DNA of 64,000 nt from Firmicutes bacterium UBA5201 (GCA_002412775.1 DHVT01000026.1:1-64000), one strand, 5' to 3'. Counted from the stretch's first letter, positions 31,363 through 40,552 are shown. Numbers and translations: made by a program. Notes: generated by a model not told the origin, from the letters alone.

Positions 31363-31932
31363 ATGGATCTAAAAAAAACTCTGCGTAAAGAGGTGCTCGC
31401 CAAACGAACGCATCTAAGTGAATCCGAATGGAAATCAAAGAGCGAAAGCATTGCAACCGAACTGCTCAAACTGGATATAGTAAACCAAGTGAAAAACATC
31501 GCTTCATTTGTCGATTTCAGAAACGAGGTTTCGACAGACGCCATCAACAGATGGATTCTCTCAAGTGGAAAATCGCTCTATTTGCCGCTCATTGACATGA
31601 AAAGTCGAACTATGACATTTTATGGAATCAAGGATTTGAATGAATTGGTACGCAGCAGCTACGGCATTATGGAACCGAATCCTTCTGTCCACGAAATGGT
31701 TGACCCCCAGCGGATCGAACTGTTCATCACTCCGGGTATAGCCTTCGATCCCAACGGTTACCGTTTGGGATATGGAGGTGGTTTTTATGATCATCTGTTT
31801 GCAGGTGTAGGAAATGAAATTCCAAAAATCGGACTGGCCTTCGACCTGCAATGCGTATCAGAATTGCCACTTGAACCTTTCGATATGCGCATCACCCATT
31901 TGGTCACTGAATCAGGTGTGAAAAAGTTTTGA
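31363..31932 (+). CDS. 5-formyltetrahydrofolate cyclo-ligase
   Basis: Converts 5-formyl-THF to 5,10-methenyl-THF using ATP, recycling folate. The 189 residues contain the basic N-terminal segment LRKEVLAKRTHLS and PLIDMKSRTMTFYGI. The C-terminal ligase signature follows: FITPGIAFDPNGYRLGYGGGFYD, then GLAFDLQCVSELPLEPFD. The ATG follows AGGAGG by eight bases. A monocistronic gene, divergent from ftsE and convergent with the Lon-like gene. Also called fau/ygfA or MTHFS. Confidence 0.95.
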   Translation: MDLKKTLRKEVLAKRTHLSESEWKSKSESIATELLKLDIVNQVKNIASFVDFRNEVSTDAINRWILSSGKSLYLPLIDMKSRTMTFYGIKDLNELVRSSYGIMEPNPSVHEMVDPQRIELFITPGIAFDPNGYRLGYGGGFYDHLFAGVGNEIPKIGLAFDLQCVSELPLEPFDMRITHLVTESGVKKF

Positions 31933-31951
31933 GATTTGGATGTTTTCAACA

Positions 31952-31997
31952 AAATGAGAAGGTGGGACCCAAATGGATTCCACCTTCTCATTTTTTC
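31952..31997. terminator. Bidirectional terminator between cyclo-ligase and Lon-like genes
   Basis: Perfect stem TGAGAAGGTGG/CCACCTTCTCA with an 18-base loop and T runs on both strands. It serves the two convergent genes; the tail overlaps the Lon-like stop. Confidence 0.85.
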
Positions 31998-34431
31998 AAT
32001 GCTCTTTATTTGTCGCATTCTTGCTTGTGGATTTTGAAGGGGCTTTGGCATCTTTTGCCAAAGCTTTCAACCGTCGATCCACTAGAGCATAAATGGTGCC
32101 ATCTTGAAATTCTCCTGATTTCAATCTTTTTCCGGGCTTTCGGTCCGTCAATATTTCAATGCCCTCATCCACATGAGAAATTGCCCAGATGTGAAATCTT
32201 CCATTTTTGACAGCCTGAACAACATCATTGTCAAGCATCAGATTCTTGACGTTTTGAATTGGAATGATCACGCCTTGGTCACCATTGAACCCCTTGTGTT
32301 TGCAGACCTTATAATAGCCTTCGATTTTCTCATTCACGCCACCTATGGGTTGAATGAAACCCCTTTGATTGACCGACCCGGTAACCGCTATCGATTGATT
32401 GATCGGTACTCCTGAAAGGTCCGACAACAGCGCATAGAGTTCCGTACTGGATGCGCTATCACCGTCGATTCCGGAATAGAGTTGCTCAAATACGATACTT
32501 GCCGTCAAAGCCAGAGGTTTGTCCTGAGCGAACATGCGTCCCAAAAATCCAGTCAGAATCATGACGCCCTTATCATGGATTTTTCCACTTGTACGCGCTT
32601 CTCGTTCGATATTGATGATGCCTTGTCTGCCTTGATAGGTGGACACGGTGATTTTGGATGGTTTTCCAAAACTGTACTGGCCGACACCTACAATCGCCAA
32701 ACCATTGATTTCACCTACTTTAAACCCATCAACATCTATCAGGTATATGCCTTCGTCAAACATTTCGAGCATATTTTCCTCGTATTTATTTGCTCTGATC
32801 CATTTTTCTTCAAGTGCTTTTTGCACATGCTCTCTGCCCACGGTATTTTCCTTGTAATAATTTGCCCATGCGTCCGACTCGATGATCAGATCGCCCAATG
32901 TCTTGAGATGAGCGGTCAACTTTCCCTGGTTGTCCGCCAGCCTTGTTGCATGCTCCACCAGAAGTGCCACAGCACCAGGGGTGAAATGATTAAGGCCTTC
33001 TGTTTGACATTTGGTGGTGACGAATCTCGCGAACTTCTGAATGCTCTCATGATCTCGATCCATATCCACATCAAAATCCGCCATTACCTTGAACAACTTT
33101 TGAAATTCCTCATCGTATTCGTTTAAAATCAGATAGGTATAATAGTCGCCGATGATAATGACCTTCACATCAATTGGAATTGGACCGGGCTTGATGGTCT
33201 GAGACACCAACGCCCCTGAAAAAGCCGCACGGGAATCAATGGAAACCGACTCGTCCAGAAGGCTTCTCTTCAGACTCTTCCATGCAAACGCATTGGTCAG
33301 GATATCTTTTGCCAGCAAAATAAGGTACCCGCCATTCGCACGATGCAGCGCACCGGGTTTGATCATTGTGAAATCCGTTTTCATGACGCCCATCTCATTG
33401 ACATATTCAATGCTGCCCGCAAGATTATAATAAGTCGGATTGGATTCGAAAACGACTGGCGCCCTTTTGACTTCACTATTGTCCACAAACAGATTGATTC
33501 TATAGCGCTCAAAAAACGTTTCATTGTTTTCCTGAGTCATCGCCAAGATCGCAAGAGGGTTGTTTTCATCGACTTCAGAATCCTTTTCTTTGAAATGTTC
33601 GAGATTTTCGACAATGTCATCTTCCAGTAGTTCGATGTATCTCTTGATCTCGTCATTTTCTTTATGTTTTTCCTTGATGCTGTCCAGATGAAATTTGACC
33701 AAGTGTCTGCCCATTTGCTCATCCAGGCTTTTCAATCTCAATCTTAGGTTTTCTTCCTCGATCCTAAGCTTGTTGAACAGGTCAATGGTTTCAAGACTCA
33801 GTTTTTGCGAGCTTTCAAGCAATATCTCATACTCTTTTTGGGTGATTGAGTTATACGCTTCCTCACTCATGGGTTTGCCATCTTTTAGCGGAATGCTCAC
33901 TATGCCCTTTTCCGTGAGTGAAAACACAAAACCGTATTTTTTTCCAAGATCATTGAGGTTTTCGACGATGTTGTTCGATTTGATATTGTATTCCTCAACC
34001 AATTTTTGTCTCGCATTCTCATAATCCCTGCTCGAAAATATCTCTATGATGCCTCTCCTAAGGAAACGTATGGCGCGGTTGACTCTATTGATGAAATTTT
34101 TAGCTTGCCCGTTCTCGATTTTGATGGCGATCGGGTGATACGGATCTTTGAAATTATTGACATAGACCCAGTCACTTGGAGCGGGTCTTTTGATGGCCTG
34201 TTCTTCAGCCAGCATATTCACGAAACTGTTTCTTCCTGTTCCCCAAGGTCCCGACACATAGATGTTGTATCCCTTCTTGGTGACATCAAGTCCGAACTGC
34301 AGTGCTTTTTTTGCCCGCTCCTGACCTATGATTCCTCTGATGGGCACCAGTTCTTCAGTTGTGCTGAAGTCAAATACTGATTCATCACATTTGTTGTATA
34401 ATTGCTCCGGTTTTAGTTTCAAAATTTCCAT
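31996..34431 (-). CDS. Lon-family ATP-dependent protease (AAA_32/LonB-like)
   Basis: An 811-residue protein with a P-loop-like GPWGTGRNSF near residue 60 (Arg in the Walker Lys position, which I recall as usual in this subfamily). A long helical insert follows, then AAA blocks (GALHRANGGYLILLAKD) and a C-terminal Lon protease domain. The catalytic dyad is visible: Ser in GIDGDSASSTELYALL and Lys in IGGVNEKIEGYYKV. It lacks the classical Lon N-terminal domain. Substrates are unknown. The start at 34431 has GGAGG four bases upstream; an ATG five codons earlier precedes that site. The 3' end meets the cyclo-ligase gene tail to tail. Confidence 0.9.
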   Translation of the reverse strand: MEILKLKPEQLYNKCDESVFDFSTTEELVPIRGIIGQERAKKALQFGLDVTKKGYNIYVSGPWGTGRNSFVNMLAEEQAIKRPAPSDWVYVNNFKDPYHPIAIKIENGQAKNFINRVNRAIRFLRRGIIEIFSSRDYENARQKLVEEYNIKSNNIVENLNDLGKKYGFVFSLTEKGIVSIPLKDGKPMSEEAYNSITQKEYEILLESSQKLSLETIDLFNKLRIEEENLRLRLKSLDEQMGRHLVKFHLDSIKEKHKENDEIKRYIELLEDDIVENLEHFKEKDSEVDENNPLAILAMTQENNETFFERYRINLFVDNSEVKRAPVVFESNPTYYNLAGSIEYVNEMGVMKTDFTMIKPGALHRANGGYLILLAKDILTNAFAWKSLKRSLLDESVSIDSRAAFSGALVSQTIKPGPIPIDVKVIIIGDYYTYLILNEYDEEFQKLFKVMADFDVDMDRDHESIQKFARFVTTKCQTEGLNHFTPGAVALLVEHATRLADNQGKLTAHLKTLGDLIIESDAWANYYKENTVGREHVQKALEEKWIRANKYEENMLEMFDEGIYLIDVDGFKVGEINGLAIVGVGQYSFGKPSKITVSTYQGRQGIINIEREARTSGKIHDKGVMILTGFLGRMFAQDKPLALTASIVFEQLYSGIDGDSASSTELYALLSDLSGVPINQSIAVTGSVNQRGFIQPIGGVNEKIEGYYKVCKHKGFNGDQGVIIPIQNVKNLMLDNDVVQAVKNGRFHIWAISHVDEGIEILTDRKPGKRLKSGEFQDGTIYALVDRRLKALAKDAKAPSKSTSKNATNKEH

Positions 34432-34456
34432 AGGACCTCCGTTCAATCATTACCTA

Positions 34457-34479
34457 TTCTGTTATAACATTTCTGTTAT
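34457..34479. repeat. Direct repeat upstream of the Lon-like gene
   Basis: Two copies of TTCTGTTAT (34457-34465 and 34471-34479), 14 bases apart start to start, in the short leader of the Lon-like gene, overlapping a possible -10 TATAAC. It could be a repressor or activator site. Confidence 0.4.
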
Positions 34480-34512
34480 TTTGTTTCTACCCCGATTTCA
34501 GGCTATGACAAC

Positions 34513-34544
34513 AAAAAAAAGATTGTGGCCATAAGCCACAATCC
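34513..34544 (-). terminator. Terminator of the S1-domain gene
   Basis: Ten-base stem GGATTGTGGC/GCCACAATC around TTATG, followed on the minus strand by eight T, seven bases after the stop. Confidence 0.88.
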
Positions 34545-34551
34545 AAAGCAA

Positions 34552-35709
34552 TCATTTTAATTTCAAATTCTTGAGTTTATCTCCGAACAGATCACTGAGT
34601 GTTGTCGTTTGTTCGGGCTCTTCCTGGGTCATTTCCAAATAGTCCACTTCGTCCAGCGTATCCACAGCCTTGAGACTCAAGGCCATTCTATGTTGCTCCG
34701 CATCGATATCGATCACCATTACTTCAACAGTGTCTCCGACTTTGACAATTTCGGAAGCCTGGTTGACATGTTGGTCCGATAGCTCCGAAATATGGATCAA
34801 ACCTTCAATGCCTTCCGTGAGCTCCACAAATGCGCCAAATGGTGTCAATCTTGTCACTTTGCCTGTGACGATGTCATTGACATGATGTGTCACATAGATG
34901 TTTTCCCATGGATTTTCTTGGACATCAGCAAGTTTCAAGCTGATTTTCTCTTTCTCGCGATCGACATTCATGACGAAAACATCGACAACGTCACCTTCTT
35001 TGAGTACCTCGGAAGGATGCTTCACACGTTTCCAAGACATTTGAGAAACATGGATCAAACCATCTATTCCACCCAGATCCACAAACGCGCCATAATCGGC
35101 CAATCTTACTACAGTACCACTAAGTGTATCTCCAATGGATATTCTGGAAAGTCTGTCCGATCTATTGGATTCCGCTTCACGTTTCAAGATGGATTTATGG
35201 GATGCGACCGCTTTCTTTGTATCCAATTGGAACTCAATCAATTGCACCATCAATTTGGTACCCACGTAAGCATCCAGATTTTCTACGAAACTCAATGACA
35301 ACTGTGACGCAGGGATGAAAATCCTTGCGGTTTTGTAGACACCCACAACGCCACCTTTTACGGCTTCCTTGATTTTGAGTTCGAAAGACTTCTGATCCCG
35401 GTACATTTCACCCAGCATGTCCCAAACCAATAACGCCTCTGCCCGGTTGAGTGACAAAAGTACATTGCCATCTCCGTCATCCACTTTGATCACATATACT
35501 GATACCTTTTGTCCCGGCGTATAATCGAGTGGATTTTCATCCGGTATTTCATTTTTGGGTACTACGCCATCCGCCATGAAATTGATGTTCACCATCACTT
35601 CCTCTGCATTGGCTGAAATAACGGTACCTTCCACGACATCGCCTTTGGATAGTCTTTCTGTTGTATCAAACTTGTCGAGCCAATCTCCCATTGACATATG
35701 ATCTGACAT
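34552..35709 (-). CDS. 30S ribosomal protein S1-like (four S1 domains)
   Basis: A 385-residue RNA-binding protein with four OB-fold S1 repeats, roughly at 18-86, 103-170, 187-256 and 272-341. The later repeats show the classical GTVVRLADYGAFVDLGGIDGLIHVSQMSW and GKVTRLTPFGAFVELTEGIEGLIHISELS. This is the Firmicute YpfD/RpsA arrangement, shorter than the six-repeat E. coli S1. It may help translation initiation on some mRNAs. A C-terminal acidic/Thr tail follows. AGGAGG precedes the ATG. Confidence 0.92.
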   Translation of the reverse strand: MSDHMSMGDWLDKFDTTERLSKGDVVEGTVISANAEEVMVNINFMADGVVPKNEIPDENPLDYTPGQKVSVYVIKVDDGDGNVLLSLNRAEALLVWDMLGEMYRDQKSFELKIKEAVKGGVVGVYKTARIFIPASQLSLSFVENLDAYVGTKLMVQLIEFQLDTKKAVASHKSILKREAESNRSDRLSRISIGDTLSGTVVRLADYGAFVDLGGIDGLIHVSQMSWKRVKHPSEVLKEGDVVDVFVMNVDREKEKISLKLADVQENPWENIYVTHHVNDIVTGKVTRLTPFGAFVELTEGIEGLIHISELSDQHVNQASEIVKVGDTVEVMVIDIDAEQHRMALSLKAVDTLDEVDYLEMTQEEPEQTTTLSDLFGDKLKNLKLK

Positions 35710-35724
35710 GATAGCCTCCTGTTT

Positions 35725-36483
35725 TTATGATTTTTCAGTTGGTCCGGCCAAAAATACCTTGATGAGGAATTTTGGTAAAACCATCATTCTTCCGATTCTT
35801 GAGGGTTGCAACAGCAATCTGTATAGCCATTCGATACCCATTTTTTGAAACAACACAGGTGCTCGTTTGGCGGTACCCGCAAAAACATCGAGTGACCCTC
35901 CAACTCCCATTGCCACCTTGGTGTGAAGGAGTTTTCGATTCTTATAGATCCACTTCTCCTGTTTTGGTGCGCCTAGTGCCACGAAGAGAACATCTGGTTT
36001 CAGCCCGTTGATCTCATCCAAAATTCCAGGGGAATCCTTATCCTCAAAAAAGCCGTCACGATGTCCCTTGACCGTAAGATTGGGATATCGGTTTTGAATA
36101 TTGATGGCGGCCTTTTCGGACACACCCGGCTTACCACCGAAAAGATATATGGATTTTCCCGATAAATTGCAATACTCAAGTATGCGAGTCATCATTTCAA
36201 TTCCCGGGATTCGCTCCTCAAGACCCAAATGATGGACTTTGGAAGCTATGATCACCCCGATTCCATCAGGAATCACCAGATCGCCTTCAACAAGAATGCT
36301 CATGAATTCAGGATCTTCCTGAGCTTTCATGACGATCTCGGCATTGGGGGTGAAGACCATATGAGTACGGTCCTTGTCGCTTGACATGAACGTCAAAAAC
36401 TTATTATAAGCCCCTTCAGAGGATAATTTGTCAAATTTGACACCAAAAATCTTGACTGTATTGTTACTTTTGTTGCTTTCCAT
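35725..36483 (-). CDS. WecB/TagA/CpsF-family glycosyltransferase
   Basis: A 252-residue transferase of the family that adds N-acetylmannosamine or a related sugar to lipid-linked GlcNAc in teichoic acid or polymer linkage synthesis. Family blocks include FTPNAEIVMKAQEDPEF, LVIPDGIGVI, IYLFGGKPGVSEKAA, DVLFVALGAPKQEKWIY and AMGVGGSLDVFAGTAKRAP. The last 30 residues are basic and hydrophobic and may bind the membrane. It lies between an unknown membrane protein and the S1 gene. The sugar is not determinable. Confidence 0.9.
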   Translation of the reverse strand: MESNKSNNTVKIFGVKFDKLSSEGAYNKFLTFMSSDKDRTHMVFTPNAEIVMKAQEDPEFMSILVEGDLVIPDGIGVIIASKVHHLGLEERIPGIEMMTRILEYCNLSGKSIYLFGGKPGVSEKAAINIQNRYPNLTVKGHRDGFFEDKDSPGILDEINGLKPDVLFVALGAPKQEKWIYKNRKLLHTKVAMGVGGSLDVFAGTAKRAPVLFQKMGIEWLYRLLLQPSRIGRMMVLPKFLIKVFLAGPTEKS

Positions 36484-36495
36484 GTACCCTCCCGA

Positions 36496-37455
36496 TCATG
36501 ATTCGATATTTCGATTAGATGTGGCTATGACGATTCGGCTGACCCAAACAAAAATGAAAACCAAAACGAGACCATAAACCGTTGCTTTGGCATATTCCAA
36601 AGATGAGATGCTGTGCAAATCCATAATTGCCATTTTCTGAACATTGAATGCATTGATATAAGTCATAAGACTCAATGTGCCCAATAGTACGAAGGGAAAC
36701 ATCCACTGCCTGTAGCCTCTGGCAGCGAAAAAAATGCCTCCGACCATGAACGCGAATGAAAAACGAAAAGGTAACAGACCATTGTAAAACAGATAGATCG
36801 CTCCTATATGAAATACAAGCAAAATCAACTCATATACTTTCATCGTGTCCTTAAGCAGTCGCTTCAAGTCCTCTATGAAATAGCTGTGCTCCACCAGTTC
36901 GCGGATGTCCCTCTTGTAACCCATTTTGACGATATAGATCATAGCCATGAAAAAAAGGACAACTGCCGAACTTACAATTTCTGCACCTATGTATCCTGAA
37001 ACCGTACTATATATACTTCCAATATGTACGATGATAAAAACGATCGCCGCACACAGTAGACTTTTGACCATGATGCCCCGTGAAGTGAACACCTTGTCAC
37101 TGAGCAACAAATCCTTGACATATTCTATGATGAACAATGCCCCAAGAATTGGAAACACTGTTTGAATCAACACGCCGTTGATTGCCCCACCATATTCGGA
37201 ACCTGTCAAATTCAGAGCTGTAATCCCAACAACGCTGGCTGTGAGCAAAACCATCTCAAAAACAAAGGAGATATCAAACGCTATTTTCAGTACGATGAGC
37301 GCAAGTACAATCAAACCCAGTCCGGTCATGTTGAAAAGTTCAAACAAACGAACGGATTCCGCGGCAAAGACATCCAACGAGACAACAAACTCGTATCCTG
37401 TCGCGATCAAGCTGAGAACAACCACCATCAAATAAACGATTTTCTTGTATTTCAT
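36496..37455 (-). CDS. Polytopic membrane protein, unknown function
   Basis: A 319-residue protein with about nine or ten hydrophobic spans and short loops. The only long polar stretch is near 178-205 (KMGYKRDIRELVEHSYFIEDLKR, given as two parts: KMGYKRDIRELVEHSY and FIEDLKR). No family signature is recognised. It starts 12 bases upstream of the WecB/TagA gene and is probably co-transcribed with it, so a role in cell-envelope polymer synthesis or export is possible but unsupported by sequence. The ATG follows a GGGGG ribosome-binding site. Confidence 0.6.
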   Translation of the reverse strand: MKYKKIVYLMVVVLSLIATGYEFVVSLDVFAAESVRLFELFNMTGLGLIVLALIVLKIAFDISFVFEMVLLTASVVGITALNLTGSEYGGAINGVLIQTVFPILGALFIIEYVKDLLLSDKVFTSRGIMVKSLLCAAIVFIIVHIGSIYSTVSGYIGAEIVSSAVVLFFMAMIYIVKMGYKRDIRELVEHSYFIEDLKRLLKDTMKVYELILLVFHIGAIYLFYNGLLPFRFSFAFMVGGIFFAARGYRQWMFPFVLLGTLSLMTYINAFNVQKMAIMDLHSISSLEYAKATVYGLVLVFIFVWVSRIVIATSNRNIES

Positions 37456-37470
37456 GGAAATACCCCCATT

Positions 37471-37500
37471 AAAATACCTGCATATCCAGATATACAGGCA
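37471..37500 (-). terminator. Possible weak terminator after mazF
   Basis: Minus strand hairpin CCTGTATATC-TGG-ATATGCAGG followed by TATTTTAAT. The T run is interrupted, so read-through into the membrane-protein gene is likely. Confidence 0.35.
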
Positions 37501-37857
37501 TCATATTTCTTCCTCAAAAAGCCCCAAACTGATCACAAGCGCCTTGTCAACCAAAGACATATCTTCGCTCTCAAGCTGTCCCAACTTTTGAATCAATCTT
37601 GTTTTATCTATAGTTCTCACCTGTTCAAGCAACACAACAGAATCCCTGACCAGACCAACTTTTGATGCTTCGATTTCCACGTGGGTAGGCAGTTTGGCCT
37701 TTGCGATTTTAGCTGTGATTGCTGCAACGATGACTGTTGGACTGTATTTGTTCCCGATATTGTTCTGTACGATCAAAACGGGTCTTTGTCCACCCTGCTC
37801 GGAACCTCGAACAGGTGATAAATCCGCAAAGTAGACATCGCCTCTTTTAATATTCAC
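37501..37857 (-). CDS. mazF: MazF/PemK-family endoribonuclease toxin (EndoA)
   Basis: A sequence-specific mRNA endonuclease of a type II toxin-antitoxin pair. The protein aligns throughout with B. subtilis EndoA: KRGDVYFADLSPVRGSEQGG, RPVLIVQNNIGNKYSPTVIV, AAITAKIAKAKLPTHVEI, RDSVVLLEQVRTIDK. I choose the GTG at 37857, one base after the antitoxin stop, because it gives MNIKRGDVYF, matching the B. subtilis N-terminus. An ATG at 37875 would add six residues. The alr-antitoxin-toxin order is the common Firmicute arrangement. Confidence 0.93.
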   Translation of the reverse strand: MNIKRGDVYFADLSPVRGSEQGGQRPVLIVQNNIGNKYSPTVIVAAITAKIAKAKLPTHVEIEASKVGLVRDSVVLLEQVRTIDKTRLIQKLGQLESEDMSLVDKALVISLGLFEEEI

Positions 37858-37858
37858 T

Positions 37859-38098
37859 TTAATTATCATCTCCATTCAAGTTTTCTTCAAATATGCTTAT
37901 GGATGAAAGACAATCCACAAGACCGAACTCACAAAAATCCAAATTGATTTGCGCCATGACCTCGTAACCGTTGCGCATGGCCTCATCAGCATGATATTGC
38001 CTCAATGATTCCTTAACACGCAAAGTGACAGCCAATTCCCCCATAGTATTTGAATAAGCCGTCAAAGTTTTATTTAAGTACTGCGTCCGATTTTTCAT
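37859..38098 (-). CDS. Antitoxin of the MazF pair (EndoAI-like, divergent N-terminus)
   Basis: A 79-residue protein directly upstream of mazF. Its middle MRNGYEVMAQINLDF closely parallels MRRGYMEMAKINLNI of B. subtilis EndoAI, the toxin-binding segment. The N-terminal half, which in EndoAI is a ribbon-helix-helix DNA-binding fold, reads RTQYLNKTLTAYSNTMGELA and is hard to fit to that fold. It may therefore repress its promoter poorly or differently. The start at 38098 has GGGGG five bases upstream and lies after an earlier ATG. Confidence 0.8.
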   Translation of the reverse strand: MKNRTQYLNKTLTAYSNTMGELAVTLRVKESLRQYHADEAMRNGYEVMAQINLDFCEFGLVDCLSSISIFEENLNGDDN

Positions 38099-38197
38099 AA
38101 GTACCCCCATGCATTAACCGACAAAAGTGAAACCAGTACCTTACCCCCATTAATTATATATATATTTTGCAATTATCATATCATAAATTCAACTTGC

Positions 38198-39391
38198 CTA
38201 CCATAGCGAACTCAAATTCAGGTTTAAATTGGCATCTTCGAAATGAAGGGTTTCACCCCTAAGGACATATTTTCTAGGCACTCTCTTGCCAATCAGACAT
38301 ACGGTTTCATAATTGATCGTGCCAAGCATTTCAGCATAGTCATCTATGGATATGAATTTGCCATCCGCACTGCCGAACAATGTGACGACCTCGTCCACTT
38401 TCACACTAAGGCCATCCACTTCCATCATGCACTGATCCATGCAGATCCTACCGACAATCGGTTTGATCTCGCCATGTATGATCCCTTTCGCCTTATGGGT
38501 CAAGCCTCTGGAAAAACCATCCGCATAACCAATGGGAAGTGTAGCGATCTGAGTTCTTTTTGGTGCGATGTATTTAAGGCCATAACTCACGCCTTCCCCT
38601 TCTTCGACCATTTTCACTTGGGCGACCTGGGCTTTCAAGGACATCACTTCCTTCAGCACAATATGTTCGTGATCGACTTCCGGAGAAGGATATAGCCCAT
38701 ATAGCATGATTCCCGCACGCACCATATCAAAATTATACTCAGGGCAGTCGATGATTGCCGCACTGTTGGAAACATGCTTGATTTTAATGTGCAGCCCTTT
38801 CGCCTCAAGCGCATCAGTCACCCACAAGAACCTTTTTACTTGCTCATGCGTGAAGGATTTGTCCGTTTCATCCGCTGCGGCGAAATGGGTGAATATGCCT
38901 TCCACTTCGATATTGGGCAGTTTAGAGATCCAGATTATGGAATCGATCGTTTCATCCGTGATGGCCATCCCGACACGTCTCATTCCCGTGTCCAATTTGA
39001 TATGGATTTTCAGATTCTTATTGAGTTCGAGCGCTTTCTCAGAAAATCGTACAGCTTGAGATTCATGAAAAATCGTTTGAATCAATCGGTTTTCGATGAC
39101 ATCCGCGGCAAGTTCGCTTGGCGTATAGCCCAAAATCATGATTTCCGTCTCCGGATAAGCATTTCTGAGTTGCAACGCTTCCGACAAAGTGGCCACTGCA
39201 AATCGGTCAGCACCGTTTTCCAGAAGCGTCCTGCCGATATGTACCGCTCCATGACCATAACCGTCTGCCTTGATTACAGCAGTGACCAGTGTGCTTTCTT
39301 TGACGCTTCTCTTGACTTCGTTTATGTTGTGTGCCAGATGATCCAAATTGATTTCCGCCCAGACAGGTCGAGTGGACTGCATTCTATTCAT
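38198..39391 (-). CDS. alr: Alanine racemase
   Basis: A PLP enzyme making D-alanine for peptidoglycan. The PLP lysine is in VIKADGYGHGA near residue 42, and the second-subunit Tyr is in EGVSYGLKYIA near 266. The conserved GRICMDQCMMEV and HVSNSAA blocks are present. The length, 397 residues, is normal. The ATG at 39391 is nine bases after GGGAG; a TTG two codons earlier is too close. It follows acpS by 18 bases in one operon and precedes the toxin-antitoxin pair. Confidence 0.96.
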   Translation of the reverse strand: MNRMQSTRPVWAEINLDHLAHNINEVKRSVKESTLVTAVIKADGYGHGAVHIGRTLLENGADRFAVATLSEALQLRNAYPETEIMILGYTPSELAADVIENRLIQTIFHESQAVRFSEKALELNKNLKIHIKLDTGMRRVGMAITDETIDSIIWISKLPNIEVEGIFTHFAAADETDKSFTHEQVKRFLWVTDALEAKGLHIKIKHVSNSAAIIDCPEYNFDMVRAGIMLYGLYPSPEVDHEHIVLKEVMSLKAQVAQVKMVEEGEGVSYGLKYIAPKRTQIATLPIGYADGFSRGLTHKAKGIIHGEIKPIVGRICMDQCMMEVDGLSVKVDEVVTLFGSADGKFISIDDYAEMLGTINYETVCLIGKRVPRKYVLRGETLHFEDANLNLNLSSLW

Positions 39392-39409
39392 ATTCAAATT
39401 CTCCCGATT

Positions 39410-39787
39410 TTATAATTTCTTCATTGCAATTGCAAATGCCACCGCATATTTTTCAGTATGTGAGATGCTCAGCATGATGTGATCGATCTCCAGGGATTCA
39501 GCCAAAATCTGCGCGCCATTGTAAAGGTTTACTATGGGTTTGCCCATCTCATCACGCAATATTTCGATGTCGATGAGGTTGAACCCCCTCACGCCTGTTC
39601 CAAAGGATTTGGATACAGCTTCTTTGGCCGCGAAATTTGCGGCTATGGTTTCAATATTCATCATTTTTTTCTCGAAAAATACGCATTCATCTTCCGTAAA
39701 AAACCGCTCCAGAAATCTTGGGTTCTTATCCAGCAAAGCCTTGATCCTATCGATTTCCAACAAGTCGACACCATTTCCAAATATCAC
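39410..39787 (-). CDS. acpS: Holo-[acyl-carrier-protein] synthase
   Basis: Transfers 4'-phosphopantetheine from CoA to apo-ACP. The GTG at 39787 gives MIFGNGVDLLEIDRIKALL, matching the MI.GIG.DIVEI.RI opening of AcpS, and a 125-residue product of family length. Upstream in-frame ATGs lie within a few bases of the predicted transcription start and have no ribosome-binding site. FAAKEAVSKSFGTG is the catalytic/Mg motif and HIMLSISHTEKYAVAFAIA the C-terminal one. It is first in an acpS-alr operon. Confidence 0.93.
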   Translation of the reverse strand: MIFGNGVDLLEIDRIKALLDKNPRFLERFFTEDECVFFEKKMMNIETIAANFAAKEAVSKSFGTGVRGFNLIDIEILRDEMGKPIVNLYNGAQILAESLEIDHIMLSISHTEKYAVAFAIAMKKL

Positions 39788-39825
39788 AATTCCACATCCG
39801 ATCATTTTCATTGAACAACAATACA

Positions 39826-39854
39826 ATTATATGCTTTCAAAGCAAATCTGTAAA
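39826..39854 (-). promoter_or_regulatory. Promoter of acpS-alr
   Basis: Minus strand -35 TTTACA (39849-39854), spacer 17, perfect -10 TATAAT (39826-39831), just after the nrdG stop. It places the transcription start near 39819, which rules out the upstream TTG and disfavours the first ATG of acpS. Confidence 0.75.
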
Positions 39855-39862
39855 TATTCACT

Positions 39863-40540
39863 TTATCTCAGCTCGATTCGAGTGTCTTTCGCAAATCTGT
39901 CCCGAATCTCCATCAGCTCAAGCGGTGAGAATGCAGTGAAATGAGTTTGTTCCAACTGTTCGTCGGAAAAACGGTAATTTTGGATGACCCACAGTTCACC
40001 GGGTAGAATCATTGCCTCGATCCGATCCAAAACCTGGCTGGAATGGAACTCCTTCATGATTGTGGTCCTAAATTCATATTCAACGGTTGAATTTCTAAGC
40101 AACCGCATGGACTGACGGATATTTTCCACTGGTGAGACATCCAATCCGGTAGTATGCGCGTAATTTTCAAAATCACTCTTCAAGTCCATCGCCACATAGT
40201 CGACACCGGCGTCAATTGCTCTTCTCAGCATTTCAGGGTTTGTGCCGTTGGTATCGAGTTTGACTTTCATTCCAAAATCCTTTAGGCTTTCCACAAGTTT
40301 GGGCAAACCACTGTGCATCGTCGGTTCACCGCCTGTGATCACTACACCTTCCAGTACACTTTTCCGTTTTTCCACATGGTCAAAAAAACGATTGGTCACA
40401 GAAAGCTCTCCGATGTGGTGATCGACCAACGACCCGTTGTGGCAGTATGGACATCTCAAATTGCATCCAGACGTGAAGATCACTGTACTGATCAACTTTG
40501 GAAAATCCACAAACGATGTTTTAATGAAATCATAAATCAT
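39863..40540 (-). CDS. nrdG: Anaerobic ribonucleotide reductase activating protein
   Basis: A radical SAM enzyme that generates the glycyl radical on NrdD. The 225-residue protein has the cluster motif FTSGCNLRCPYCHNGS (CxxxCxxC) near residue 26, then GGEPTMHSGL and a typical TIM-barrel half. At 225 residues it is longer than the E. coli NrdG and belongs to the Firmicute NrdG2 form. It is 12 bases after nrdD in the same operon. GAGG precedes the ATG. Confidence 0.93.
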   Translation of the reverse strand: MIYDFIKTSFVDFPKLISTVIFTSGCNLRCPYCHNGSLVDHHIGELSVTNRFFDHVEKRKSVLEGVVITGGEPTMHSGLPKLVESLKDFGMKVKLDTNGTNPEMLRRAIDAGVDYVAMDLKSDFENYAHTTGLDVSPVENIRQSMRLLRNSTVEYEFRTTIMKEFHSSQVLDRIEAMILPGELWVIQNYRFSDEQLEQTHFTAFSPLELMEIRDRFAKDTRIELR

Positions 40541-40552
40541 AATTTTGCCTCA

